A stretch of DNA of 64,000 bases, taken from NCBI GenBank assembly GCA_919901855.1, contig CAKKQC010000006.1:306874-370873 (forward strand), given 5' to 3'. The translations under genes and the position numbers were made by a program. Below are positions 49,610 to 58,797 of this stretch, in pieces. How positions within the stretch are numbered: the first letter of the stretch is position 1; every line of letters begins with the position of its first letter. The notes under the pieces are model-generated. The model made no database searches. It saw only the letters and a list, made by a program, of their open reading frames with translations, and had not been told where the DNA came from. Origin of the DNA: a bacterium. Its GTDB lineage: Bacteria > Oederibacteriota > CAKKQC01.

Positions 49610-49888
49610 ATGGCATACACGGTGGGTCCGAAGGGGCAGGTCGTCATCGCGAAAGAGATTCGGGACAAGCTGGGCGTGGCGCCCGGATGGGTCGCCCTGC
49701 AGAGACTGGCCGGCGACCATGCGGAGGTCTACTTCGCCCCGCCTCCGCACCGCCGGTCGCTGAAGGGGAGTCTGACCCGGTTCACGAAGGTCAAGGTCGC
49801 GCCGGGGCGGGAGTGGGACGAGGCGCGGCGGACGGCGTGGGCCGCCGAATCCGGCCGGGGCGTCTACCGCCGGTCCCGCCCCAAGTGA
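49610..49888 (+). CDS. AbrB/MazE-type antitoxin
   Basis: A 92-residue protein opening with MAYTVGPKGQVVIAKEIRDKLGVAPG, a SpoVT/AbrB swapped-hairpin DNA-binding domain, followed by a basic C-terminus suited to binding a PIN toxin. GGGAGG lies 12 nt upstream and TAGAGT further up, with TATAAC just before the ATG. The stop overlaps the GTG of the PIN gene (GTGA). Confidence 0.8.
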   Translation: MAYTVGPKGQVVIAKEIRDKLGVAPGWVALQRLAGDHAEVYFAPPPHRRSLKGSLTRFTKVKVAPGREWDEARRTAWAAESGRGVYRRSRPK

Positions 49889-50286
49889 AAGGCTTCCTCG
49901 ACAGCAGCGTTATCGTCCGGTATCTCGTCGAGGATCAGCCCGCCCTGACCGGCCGCGCGGCCCGGATCATCGACGGATCCCGGGATCTCCTGGTCACGGA
50001 CGCCGTCATCGCCGAGGTGGCCTGGGTCCTGACGAAGGTCTACGCGATTCCGCGGGAGGCCGTCGTGGACGAGCTGGTCTCGCTCCTCCAGAAGGAGAAC
50101 ATCGACACGTGGGGAGTCGACAGGGGCGAAGCTGTCCAGGGCCTGCTCCTGTGCCGGCCTTCCGGCCGGGTATCGTTCGCGGACGCCATGCTCTGGGCAG
50201 CCGCGCGCTCGCGGGGCGCCTCTCCGGTCTACTCGTTCGACGAGCGGTTCCCGTCCGACGGCGTCGAGGTGCGGCGGGAAGCATGA
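49885..50286 (+). CDS. vapC: PIN-domain toxin (VapC-like)
   Basis: A 133-residue PIN-domain ribonuclease. MKGFLDSSVIVRYLVEDQP carries Asp6, VTDAVIAEVAWVLTKVY the conserved Glu, and GRVSFADAMLWAAARSRGASPVYSFDERF the distal Asp residues. All active-site acids are present. It is coupled upstream to its AbrB-type antitoxin and downstream to the giant surface-protein gene (ATGA), so toxin and surface protein share a message. Confidence 0.85.
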   Translation: MKGFLDSSVIVRYLVEDQPALTGRAARIIDGSRDLLVTDAVIAEVAWVLTKVYAIPREAVVDELVSLLQKENIDTWGVDRGEAVQGLLLCRPSGRVSFADAMLWAAARSRGASPVYSFDERFPSDGVEVRREA

Positions 50287-53200
50287 ACACTCGACGGCTC
50301 GTCGCCACGATCGCGGCGGTGATCGTCCTGGGCCACGCCACTGCGCATGCGGCGACCATCCTCACGGCGGCCGGGGACGGCAATTACGGGTACGCGGGGG
50401 ACGGGATGTCGGCGACGGTTGCGGAGATTTCCACCGCCAACGGTGTCGCGGTGGATGCAGCAGGGAACGTCTTCATCGCCGACACCGACAACAATCGCGT
50501 TCGCAGAGTGGACGCGGTCACGGGGACGATCACGACAGTGGCGGGGACTGGGCTGTGCTGCTACAACGGCGACAACATCTCGGCTACGGCAGCGCGACTG
50601 AGCGGGCCGTACGGCGTGGCGGTGGACTTGGCGGGGAACCTGTACATCGCGGACACCACCAACAACCGCATCCGCGAGGTCAGTGCCGCGACGGGATTGA
50701 TCACCACGCTTGCGGGAACGTCGATTCCGGGTTTCAACGGGGACAACATGTCGGCCACGGCGGCGAGGTTGAGCGGGCCGTACGGCGTGGCGGTGGACGG
50801 CTCCGGGAACGTCTTCATCGCCGATACCGGCAACAACCGCGTCAGGCGAGTGGACGTGACGACGGGCAAGATCGGCACGCTCGCAGGCACGGGCGTCATG
50901 AGTTTCAACGCTGACCATATCTCGGCGACGGTGGCGCAGTTGAACGCTCCTTCCGGGGTGGCGGTGGGGCTCTCGGGCAGCGTTTACATCGCGGACTACG
51001 GTAATGCGAGGGTGCGCGTGGTCGGCGCGGGGTCCGGGTTGATCGACACCGTGGCGGGGACGGGTACTGCGGGGTACAACGGGGACGGGATCGCAGCCAC
51101 GGTGGCCCAGCTCCAATCCCCGTTCGGCGTGGCCGTGGATGGGTTGGGCAACCTCTTCATCGCGGACGATGCGAACAATCGAGTTAGAAAGGTGACCGCG
51201 GCCTCGGGGCTGATCTCGACGGTCGCCGGGACCGGACTCTGTTGCTACAACGGGGACCAGATCGACGCGACGACGGCAAGGTTGAACTACCCCGAGGGCG
51301 TCGCCGTGGATGCCTCGGGCAATCTCTTCATCGCGGACACCTACAACTACCGGGTCCGGGAGGTCGCAAGTGTCCTGACGACGCTGACCGTCGCACCGAA
51401 TCCTGCGATCGTCGGCCAATGGGTGAGCGTGACCCTCACCGTTTCGTATACGGGATCGGTCTCAGCGTCGGGCGTGACCGCGACCCTCTACGACTCTTCC
51501 GGCGGCACGCTCGTGTCCTTCCAGACCGGCCCGCCAGGGGGCGGGATCGTGGTCGCCCCCGGTACTCTCGCCGCGTTCGTCTGGACCTTCAGCGTCAACG
51601 GCGGCGGGACCGTGGCCTTCACCGCATCGACGACGGGCGTGGACGACGTCAACGGCCTGCCCTTCGTCAATGTCGACTCGGTTCTCCTCATGATCCCGCC
51701 GGCGGGGCTGTCCGTGGTCAAGACGCAGTCGCCCGCCTCGCCGGGGGGCGGCTCGCCCGTCACCTACACCATGATCGTCACCAACGGCTCGTTCGATCCG
51801 CTGACGGCGGTGATGGTCGCGGACACGGTCTCGCCGGTGGTGACGGGGGTCACGCCGGGGACCCCGTCCGGGTTCACGCTCCAGCCGGTGGTGCAGACGG
51901 CCTCGGGCACGCTCTTCAGTTGGTTGAGTTCCGCTCCGCTGGCGCCGGGGGCGAGTGCGGCGTTCACGCTGGCCGGGACCCTCGGCGTCGTGTGCGCGGC
52001 CACGATGGTGTCGAACACGGCGTTCGTGACCGCGAGCTGGGGCGCCACAACGACGGAGATGATCTCCGGCGTGACGGGCTTCATCGCGCCCGCCGCCACG
52101 GCGATCGCGGTGGTCAAGACGCAGTCGGGCGGCGTCGGGATCGGGTCGCCGGTCCAGTACCGGCTCGACGTGACCAACGTGGGCAGTGGGACGATCACGA
52201 GCCTCCTAGTGGTGGATACGGTCGCGCCCGTCCTGGTCGGGGCGACATCATTCGAGCCCGCCGGGTTCCCGACGCCCCTGGTCACGAGCGTGCCCGGCAC
52301 GGGGACGCGGTACGTCTGGAGTGGAGCCGGGCTGAAACTCGGCCCGGGAAAGACGTGGAGTTTCACGATCTCCGGGGGAATCGGCATGGTCTGCGCGCCG
52401 ACAGCGTCGGGCGGTGTGTCGTTCGTGTCGGCCGGCGGGCTGTGCAGCGCGACGGAGACGGTCTCGAACGCGGTCGGCGGCACGATCTTGCCCGCAACGG
52501 GCACTATCACGGTCGCAAAGGTCCAGACGCCGGCCTCCGGGTCGTCCCTGTCCCCGGGCTCGGCGGTGAGCTATCAGATCACGGTGACGAACGCGGGCTC
52601 CGCGACGCTGGACGTCGTGACCGTGACCGATACGATCTCGCCCGCGGTCGTGGGCGCCACCGCGACGACGCCGTCTGGCCTGGCCCCCCCGGTCGTGACG
52701 TCCATCGCGGGCACGGGTACGCGCTTCGCCTGGAGCGGCGCGCCCCTGCTCTGGGCCGGCCGGACCGGCATGAACGCGGCGGTTGACGGGCTGGCCGCCG
52801 GTGTCGCGGGCGGGAAGCTGTACGCGGTAGGCGGGTTCGCCGGCGCCTTCACGGGGGCCTTCGAGGCCTACGATGCGGCGGCGGACACCTGGATGTGGCG
52901 GGCCACCATGCCCACGGCCCGCGGCACGCTGGCCGCGGCCGTGATCGGGGACACGCTGTACGCGGTCGGCGGGTCGAGCGGCTCCGCGCTGTCCAAGAAC
53001 GAGGCGTACGACCCGGCTACGAATACGTGGACGACGAAGGCCAGCCTGCCGACGGCCCGTGCGGCGGTCGCCGCCGGGGTCGTGAACGGCCTGCTCTACG
53101 CCGTCGGTGGCGTATCCGGTGTCACTTACTACCCGACGGTCGAGTCCTACGATCCGGCGGCCAACACGTGGACGACGAAGGCCTCCATGCCGACGACCCG

Positions 53201-55688
53201 CGCGGGCCTCGCGGTGGGCGTCGTGGGCGGGACGATCTACGCGGTGGGCGGCTGGAACGGCAGCGCGTACCTGGCGACGCTGGAAGCCTACGACCCGGCG
53301 ACGGATACGTGGACGACGAAGGCCTCCTGCCCCACGGCCCGCGGGTACCTGGCCGCCGCGGTGGTGGACGGCCGCCTTTTTGCGATCGGGGGCACCAGTG
53401 GTGCGATCAACCTGGCTACAGTCGAGGCGTATGACCCTGCGACGGACACGTGGACGGCGCAGCCCGGGCTTCCGACGGGACGCGAGGCGCTGGCCGCGGC
53501 GACCCTGAACGGCAGGATCTACGCGTTGGGAGGATTCAACGGGGGATTCCTGGCAACAAATGAGGAGGGGGTGCCGGGCCTCGCGCCGGGTTCGTCGTTG
53601 ATCTTCACGATCGCGGGACGGGTTGGGATGGCCTGCACCTCCGTGACGATTCCGAACGAGGCCGACATCACCGCGTCGAGTACCTGCACGCCCCTGCTCG
53701 CCCAGGGCACGAACGCGACCTTCTTCACCCTCATGCCGCCCGCGCCGGGGTTCAGCGTCACCTCCGTGCAAGTCCCTGCGTCTCCGGCTGCCGGCGCTTC
53801 CGTGACCTACCGGGTCGTGGTGGCGAACACGGGGACGGATACGGTCCTGGACTTCGCGCTCACGGACACGCTGTCGCCGGTCGTCATCTCGGCCACGACC
53901 GCTGCTCCGTCGGGATTCCCGTGCCCCGTGGTTGCGCAGGCGCCGGGCGGGACCCTCTTCACCTGGTCCGGTGCCGGGATCAGCCTCGTGCCCGGCCAGG
54001 TCTGGACGTTCACGATCACGGGCACGGTCGGCGACGTCTGCTCGGCGCAGGTCTCGAACTCGTCGTACGTGACGGCCTCCGGGTCGTGCTCGGCGACGTC
54101 CGTGAGCGGCGTTACGGGGTTTGCGCTCGGGCCGCCGGCCCTGGGCGTGTCGATCACGGCCACGGTGACCGGGGGAGGGTGCCTGCTCTGCCCGGTCGGC
54201 TATACCATCGTCGTGTCCAATACGGGCGCGGCGACGATCACCCAGCTCGTACTCACGGACACGGTTTCGCCGGTCGTGACGGGCGCCTCTGCCGACCAGC
54301 CGGCGGGGATGCCGCCGGCTGTCGTGACGCAGACCGCGGGCGGCACGCTCTTCTCGTGGTCCGACGGCGGGCTGACTCTCCCCCCCGGTGCCAGCTTTAC
54401 CTTCACGATCACGGGGACGGCGGGGTCCGTCTGCGCCGACACGGTGGTGACGTCGACGTCCTTCCTGACCGTCGGCACCGCATGCGGATTGACGGGCACG
54501 GCAACCGCGTTCGCCGGCTTCGTCGCCGTGCCGCCGGGAGCTGCGGTGACTCTTGCCGTGACCCGGATCCCGGCCTCGCCCGCGTGGGGCGATGTCGTCA
54601 CGTACCAGTTGGTGGTCACGAACGCCGGCACGGCGACGCTGACCGGCGTCACCGTGACGGATACCCTCCCGGCCGTGGTGACGGCCGTAACGCCCGGGAC
54701 GCCGGCAGGATTCACCTTCCAGCCGGTCGCCCAGGCGGCATCGGGGACGCTCTATAGCTGGGTGAGCAACGCGCCCTTCCCGCCGGGCGCCAGCGCCACG
54801 TTCTCACTGGCGGGGAAGATCGGGGCCGTCTGCGCGCTGACGGACGTCTCGAACACCGGCTTCGTCTCCGCGCGGTCGGACTGCGCGGCTACGATCCTGA
54901 GCGGCTCGACCGCCGGATTCCTGGTCGGCCCGCCTGCGGTGACGCTGGCCGTCTCGGTGGTCAAGACCGTGTCACCGTCCACGACCGCGTACCTGCCAGC
55001 CGGCACTCCGCTGGTCTACACGATCCTGGTGACGAACTCGGGTGACGCGACGGTCACGGCGGTCACGCTCGTGGACACCGTGAGCCCGATCTTCGCGAAT
55101 GCCCTGACGCAACAGCCGCCGGGGTTCGGACCACCGCTGGAGACCGGCATCTCCGGGGGAGGCACCCGATTCGTCTGGGCCGCGACCGGGCTGATCCTGC
55201 CGCCGGCTGCCGTCCTGACCTTCACGATCACGGGGTCCGTCGGATCCGTGGCCGTCTCGACATGCGTATCCAGTACGGCCTTCGTGGTCGTCTCCAGCGG
55301 CTGTGCGGAGCAGAACGCGTTTTCGAATGCGGTCGGCGTGGCCGTGCTCGCCGTGCCCGCACCGCCTCCGCCACCCGAAGGGACTGATCCCCTGCGGCTG
55401 ACCTATCCGGGAGCGGCCCTCGACCGCAACGTCATCGACACCCGGCTGGGCGAGATCGTGCTGGTCCGCATGTACCCGCGCACCTCGGATCCGATCCTGG
55501 TGCGGATCTTCACGGCGTCCGGCCGGCTGGTGCGGACGCTCCGGAGGTTCACGCCCATGGGCCCGGACCAGTTCCTGGTCAAGTGGGACGGGAAGACCGA
55601 GGACGAGTTCGACGTCGCCCGCGGCGTCTACCTGGTCCACGTGAAGGGCGGCGGCATCACCGCCCTCCTCAAGGTCCTGGTGAAGTAG
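50283..55688 (+). CDS. giant secreted NHL / DUF11 / Kelch / FlgD-like protein
   Basis: An 1801-residue exported protein with signal peptide (LVATIAAVIVLGHATAHA). Domains in order: six NHL repeats (~24-362; G-VAVD--GN-FIADT-NNRVR), forming a beta-propeller; a CARDB-like sandwich; then DUF11-type repeats (VTYTMIVTN, VVADTVSPVV) to the end region. One DUF11 repeat is split at WSGA by six Kelch repeats (~822-1095; LYAVGG, EAYDPATDTWTTK) and resumes at LAPGSSLIFTIAG. The C-terminus is FlgD-like (VRIFTASGRLVRTLRRF, then GVYLVHVKGGG) and may be a secretion or anchoring signal. ATG 50283 overlaps the vapC stop. Adhesion or surface-structure role inferred. Confidence 0.8.
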   Translation: MNTRRLVATIAAVIVLGHATAHAATILTAAGDGNYGYAGDGMSATVAEISTANGVAVDAAGNVFIADTDNNRVRRVDAVTGTITTVAGTGLCCYNGDNISATAARLSGPYGVAVDLAGNLYIADTTNNRIREVSAATGLITTLAGTSIPGFNGDNMSATAARLSGPYGVAVDGSGNVFIADTGNNRVRRVDVTTGKIGTLAGTGVMSFNADHISATVAQLNAPSGVAVGLSGSVYIADYGNARVRVVGAGSGLIDTVAGTGTAGYNGDGIAATVAQLQSPFGVAVDGLGNLFIADDANNRVRKVTAASGLISTVAGTGLCCYNGDQIDATTARLNYPEGVAVDASGNLFIADTYNYRVREVASVLTTLTVAPNPAIVGQWVSVTLTVSYTGSVSASGVTATLYDSSGGTLVSFQTGPPGGGIVVAPGTLAAFVWTFSVNGGGTVAFTASTTGVDDVNGLPFVNVDSVLLMIPPAGLSVVKTQSPASPGGGSPVTYTMIVTNGSFDPLTAVMVADTVSPVVTGVTPGTPSGFTLQPVVQTASGTLFSWLSSAPLAPGASAAFTLAGTLGVVCAATMVSNTAFVTASWGATTTEMISGVTGFIAPAATAIAVVKTQSGGVGIGSPVQYRLDVTNVGSGTITSLLVVDTVAPVLVGATSFEPAGFPTPLVTSVPGTGTRYVWSGAGLKLGPGKTWSFTISGGIGMVCAPTASGGVSFVSAGGLCSATETVSNAVGGTILPATGTITVAKVQTPASGSSLSPGSAVSYQITVTNAGSATLDVVTVTDTISPAVVGATATTPSGLAPPVVTSIAGTGTRFAWSGAPLLWAGRTGMNAAVDGLAAGVAGGKLYAVGGFAGAFTGAFEAYDAAADTWMWRATMPTARGTLAAAVIGDTLYAVGGSSGSALSKNEAYDPATNTWTTKASLPTARAAVAAGVVNGLLYAVGGVSGVTYYPTVESYDPAANTWTTKASMPTTRAGLAVGVVGGTIYAVGGWNGSAYLATLEAYDPATDTWTTKASCPTARGYLAAAVVDGRLFAIGGTSGAINLATVEAYDPATDTWTAQPGLPTGREALAAATLNGRIYALGGFNGGFLATNEEGVPGLAPGSSLIFTIAGRVGMACTSVTIPNEADITASSTCTPLLAQGTNATFFTLMPPAPGFSVTSVQVPASPAAGASVTYRVVVANTGTDTVLDFALTDTLSPVVISATTAAPSGFPCPVVAQAPGGTLFTWSGAGISLVPGQVWTFTITGTVGDVCSAQVSNSSYVTASGSCSATSVSGVTGFALGPPALGVSITATVTGGGCLLCPVGYTIVVSNTGAATITQLVLTDTVSPVVTGASADQPAGMPPAVVTQTAGGTLFSWSDGGLTLPPGASFTFTITGTAGSVCADTVVTSTSFLTVGTACGLTGTATAFAGFVAVPPGAAVTLAVTRIPASPAWGDVVTYQLVVTNAGTATLTGVTVTDTLPAVVTAVTPGTPAGFTFQPVAQAASGTLYSWVSNAPFPPGASATFSLAGKIGAVCALTDVSNTGFVSARSDCAATILSGSTAGFLVGPPAVTLAVSVVKTVSPSTTAYLPAGTPLVYTILVTNSGDATVTAVTLVDTVSPIFANALTQQPPGFGPPLETGISGGGTRFVWAATGLILPPAAVLTFTITGSVGSVAVSTCVSSTAFVVVSSGCAEQNAFSNAVGVAVLAVPAPPPPPEGTDPLRLTYPGAALDRNVIDTRLGEIVLVRMYPRTSDPILVRIFTASGRLVRTLRRFTPMGPDQFLVKWDGKTEDEFDVARGVYLVHVKGGGITALLKVLVK

Positions 55689-56305
55689 TGGTCAGGAGGA
55701 CCGGCCGCCGGGAACGGGCAGGATCCCTGCGGAGGGCGCTGGCCCTCGAATGGACACTCATCGGGTACAACGTGCTCGAAGCCGCCGCCTCGATCCTGTT
55801 CGGCGTCTGGGCCGGGTCGGTTGCCCTTATCGGCTTCGGTCTCGACAGCGTGATCGAGGTGGGGTCGGCCCTGCTCCTCGTCTGGCGCCTGCGGGCGGAA
55901 CAGCGCGGGCTGGCCTACGAAGCGAAGGAGCGGACGGCCCGCCGGCTCATCGGCTGGTCCTTCCTGGTGCTCGCCGGGTACGTCGGATGGGAAGCCGCCG
56001 GGCACCTCGTGGGCGGGGTGGCGCCCGCCGGGAGCCTTCCCGGAGTCGTGCTGGCCATACTGTCCCTGATCGTGATGCCCATCCTAGGCCTCGCGAAGCT
56101 CCGGATCGCGGGACGGATCGGCAGCCGGGCCCTCCGGGCCGACGCCATGGAGACCCTGGTCTGCGCCTACCTCTCTTTCACCCTCCTGCTGGGCCTGGCC
56201 ATGAACGCGTGGCTGGGGTGGTGGTGGGCCGACCCCGCCGCCGCGCTCGCGATGCTGCCGCTCCTGCTCCACGAGGGCTGGGAAGGCGTCCAGGCGGACG
56301 AGTGA
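55688..56305 (+). CDS. cation-diffusion-facilitator-like membrane protein
   Basis: A 205-residue integral membrane protein with six hydrophobic segments matching the transmembrane part of CDF transporters. YNVLEAAASILFGVWAGSVALIGFGLDSVIEVGSALLL has the first metal-site Asp, and RADAMETLVCAYLS corresponds to the A-D-A-x-x-D/E-T helix, here with Glu. WWADPAAAL closes the fold. The cytoplasmic C-terminal domain of typical CDF proteins is absent. GTG overlaps the last base of the previous stop. Metal transported, if any, unknown. Confidence 0.7.
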   Translation: MVRRTGRRERAGSLRRALALEWTLIGYNVLEAAASILFGVWAGSVALIGFGLDSVIEVGSALLLVWRLRAEQRGLAYEAKERTARRLIGWSFLVLAGYVGWEAAGHLVGGVAPAGSLPGVVLAILSLIVMPILGLAKLRIAGRIGSRALRADAMETLVCAYLSFTLLLGLAMNAWLGWWWADPAAALAMLPLLLHEGWEGVQADE

Positions 56306-56320
56306 CATCCCAAGACGGAG

Positions 56321-56326
56321 TAGAAT
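56321..56326 (+). promoter_or_regulatory. -10-like TAGAAT before hsdR
   Basis: TAGAAT lies 15 nt before ATG 56342, in the 36-nt gap after the CDF-like gene. It indicates that hsdR has its own promoter, separate from the abiE-hsdMS promoter. Confidence 0.4.
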
Positions 56327-56341
56327 CACCGGAAGCGCGAC

Positions 56342-58723
56342 ATGGCGGATACTGAAGCGGACACCTGCCGGAAGCTCGTCGTCCCCAAGCTGCATGCGGC
56401 GGGATGGACGGACGACCAGATCAGCGAGCAGAAGAGCTTCACGGACGGGCGCATCATTCCCGCCGGCCAGGCGGCGGTCCGGCGGAAGGGGAAGCGTGCC
56501 GACTTCCTGCTGAGGTACACCCGGGACTTCACAATTGCGGTCGTGGAGGCCAAGCGTTCGTTCAAACTCCCGGGGGACGGGATCCAGCAGGCCAAGGACT
56601 ACGCCGAGACGCTGGGGCTCAAGTTCGCCTATTCGACCAACGGGATGGGCATCGTGGAGCACGACTACACGACCGGCCGGGAGCGGACGCTCACGGCGTT
56701 CCCGGGTCCCGCGGAGCTCTGGGCCCGCCAGCGGGCGCAGGAGGGCATCGGGACCGAGGCGGCGGAGCACCTGCTGGCGCCCTCCTCACTCTCCTCCGAG
56801 AAGGCGCCCCGCTACTACCAGGAGATCGCGATCAACCGGGCGGTGGGGGCGATCGCGAAGGGGCAGAAGCGGGTGCTGCTCACGCTGGCGACCGGGACGG
56901 GCAAGACCTTCGTCGCGTTCCAGATCATCTGGAAGCTCTGGTCGTCGCGGTGGAACCGGGCAGGCGAGCATCGCAAGCCCCGGGTGCTCTACCTTGCCGA
57001 CCGGGTCATTCTCATCGACAAGCCCAAGGACATCGACTTCGCCCCGCTCGGTGACGCCCGATCCAAGATCGAAGGGGGCGAGGTCTCGAAAGGACGCGAG
57101 GTCTACTTTGCCATCTATCAGGCCATCGCCAACCGGGAAGGCCGTCCCGGGCTCTACCAGCAGTTCCCGCCTGACTTCTTCGACCTCATCGTCGTGGACG
57201 AGTGCCACCGGGGGAGTGCCAAGGACGAGAGCAACTGGCACGAGATCCTCGAGTACTTTGAGCCAGCGTTCCAGCTCGGGATGACGGCGACGCCTCTGCG
57301 GGACGACAACGTGGACACGTACCGCTACTTCGGCAATCCCGTCTACACCTACAGCCTCAGGCAGGGCATCGAGGACGGGTTCCTGGCTCCCTACCGGGTC
57401 CAGCGGATCGTGACGACCGTGGACGCGGCGGGCTGGCGGCCCACTCCGGGCGAGGTCGACCGATTCGGGCATGCGATCCCGGACGAGCTCTACGAGACCA
57501 AGGACTTCGAGACGATCGTGAAGCTCAAAGCGCGGACGGAGACGATCGCGAAACACATCGCCGAGCACCTCCGGGCCACCGGCCGGATGGACAAGACCAT
57601 CGTCTTCTGCGTGGACCAGGAGCACGCGGAGGACATGCGTCTTGCGCTCAGCAACGCCAACGCCGACCTCGTCAGGGAGTACCCGGACTACGTCGTCCGG
57701 ATTGTGGCGGACGAGGGCCAGACCGGCCGGGGCCACCTCTGGGATTTCACCGACGTCGAGCAGAAGACGCCCGTAATCGTGACGACCTCGCGCCTGCTGT
57801 CGACCGGCGTGGACGTGCCCACCTGCCGCAACGTCGCGCTGGTCCGGCCGGTGGGCTCCATGACCGAGTTCAAGCAGATCATCGGCCGGGGGACCCGGGT
57901 CCGGGCTGACTACGGCAAGTACTTCTTCACCATCCTGGACTACGTTGGCGATGCCACCCGGAAGTTCGCGGACCCCGACTTCGACGGCCAGCCGGCCCTC
58001 GTGTCCGAGGAGCGGATCGACACGGAGGGCCGGGTCGTGGACCGGAAGGAAGCCCAGGCGGACGATCAGCGGGTGGAGGCGGAGGCCGGTGACCTCCGGC
58101 ATCCCGAGATGGGCAAGGCTGGAGATTCCACGGACCAACCCGGGTATGGCAAGTTCTACGTGGACGGCGGCCGGGTCGAGATCGCGGCCAACGTCGCTTA
58201 CGACCTTGACCCGCAGGGGCATCGGCTCCGGGCCATGAGCTATCAGGAGTACACGCGGCGCGAAGTCGGAAAGCTCTATGCCAACGCGGCGGAACTCAAG
58301 GCGAAATGGGCGACCGCGGCAGGCCGGTCAGCAGTCCTCGAAGCCCTGAAGACCAACGGCATTGCACTGGACAAGCTGGCCGATATCGCGTCTCAGCCCG
58401 ATGCCGACCCGTTCGATCTCCTGTGTTATGTCGCTTTCAGCCTCCCGCTTCGGACGCGCCGGGAGCGCGCCGAGATGTTGCGCCGGGGCAAGCCGGACCT
58501 ATTCGCCAAGCACAGCGCCGAGGCCCGGCAGGTCCTGAACGAGATCCTGGACAAGTACGTGGAGCAGGGCGTGGAGGAGTTCCGGCTCCCGGACATCCTC
58601 AAGGTGCCCCCCGTGGACCGGCACGGGACCGTGGCCGAGATCGCCAAGCACTTCGGCGGTGAGACCCAGCTCCGCGCCGCCGTCCTTGAGCTCCAATCCC
58701 AGCTATACCTAGTTCCTGCCTGA
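56342..58723 (+). CDS. hsdR: type I restriction endonuclease subunit R
   Basis: A 793-residue motor/nuclease subunit. The N-terminal nuclease domain has KRADFLLRYTRDFTIAVVEAKR (the D...E-x-K core). Superfamily 2 helicase motifs follow: Walker A Lys188 in TLATGTGKTFVAF, DECH at 286-289, TATPLRD, VTTSRLLSTGVDVPTC and IIGRGTRVR. A helical C-terminal domain would bind HsdM/HsdS. The protein is somewhat short for HsdR, like the RhsR/type I C-group forms. Unusually, it is separated from hsdM and hsdS by an AbiE toxin-antitoxin pair with its own promoter. Confidence 0.9.
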   Translation: MADTEADTCRKLVVPKLHAAGWTDDQISEQKSFTDGRIIPAGQAAVRRKGKRADFLLRYTRDFTIAVVEAKRSFKLPGDGIQQAKDYAETLGLKFAYSTNGMGIVEHDYTTGRERTLTAFPGPAELWARQRAQEGIGTEAAEHLLAPSSLSSEKAPRYYQEIAINRAVGAIAKGQKRVLLTLATGTGKTFVAFQIIWKLWSSRWNRAGEHRKPRVLYLADRVILIDKPKDIDFAPLGDARSKIEGGEVSKGREVYFAIYQAIANREGRPGLYQQFPPDFFDLIVVDECHRGSAKDESNWHEILEYFEPAFQLGMTATPLRDDNVDTYRYFGNPVYTYSLRQGIEDGFLAPYRVQRIVTTVDAAGWRPTPGEVDRFGHAIPDELYETKDFETIVKLKARTETIAKHIAEHLRATGRMDKTIVFCVDQEHAEDMRLALSNANADLVREYPDYVVRIVADEGQTGRGHLWDFTDVEQKTPVIVTTSRLLSTGVDVPTCRNVALVRPVGSMTEFKQIIGRGTRVRADYGKYFFTILDYVGDATRKFADPDFDGQPALVSEERIDTEGRVVDRKEAQADDQRVEAEAGDLRHPEMGKAGDSTDQPGYGKFYVDGGRVEIAANVAYDLDPQGHRLRAMSYQEYTRREVGKLYANAAELKAKWATAAGRSAVLEALKTNGIALDKLADIASQPDADPFDLLCYVAFSLPLRTRRERAEMLRRGKPDLFAKHSAEARQVLNEILDKYVEQGVEEFRLPDILKVPPVDRHGTVAEIAKHFGGETQLRAAVLELQSQLYLVPA

Positions 58724-58728
58724 GCTAG

Positions 58729-58788
58729 ATACTTACACACAATGTAAGCTTTATGCTGTTGACAAATACTTACATTGTGTGTAAGTAT
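58729..58788. promoter_or_regulatory. 20-bp perfect inverted repeat: putative AbiEi operator
   Basis: Arms at 58729-58748 and 58769-58788 are exact reverse complements with a 20-nt spacer. Each arm itself contains CTTACA-N5-TGTAAG (58732-58748 and 58769-58785), so the region is also two copies of one palindromic site, centres 37 bp apart. A TTGACA hexamer lies in the spacer (58759-58764). TATACT (58786-58791) overlaps the right arm and ends 6 nt before the abiEi ATG. AbiEi antitoxins studied elsewhere repress their own operon by binding paired inverted repeats. Confidence 0.8.
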
Positions 58789-58797
58789 ACTGGTGCC

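Noticed and set aside
50340-51380. Periodic DNA repeats resembling a repeat array
   Set aside because: The period comes from six protein-coding NHL repeats in frame. There are no constant repeats with unique spacers, so it is not a CRISPR array.
58729-58788. Inverted repeat as transposon ends
   Set aside because: Only 60 bp overall, with no transposase and no target duplication. The position at the abiEi promoter fits an operator better.
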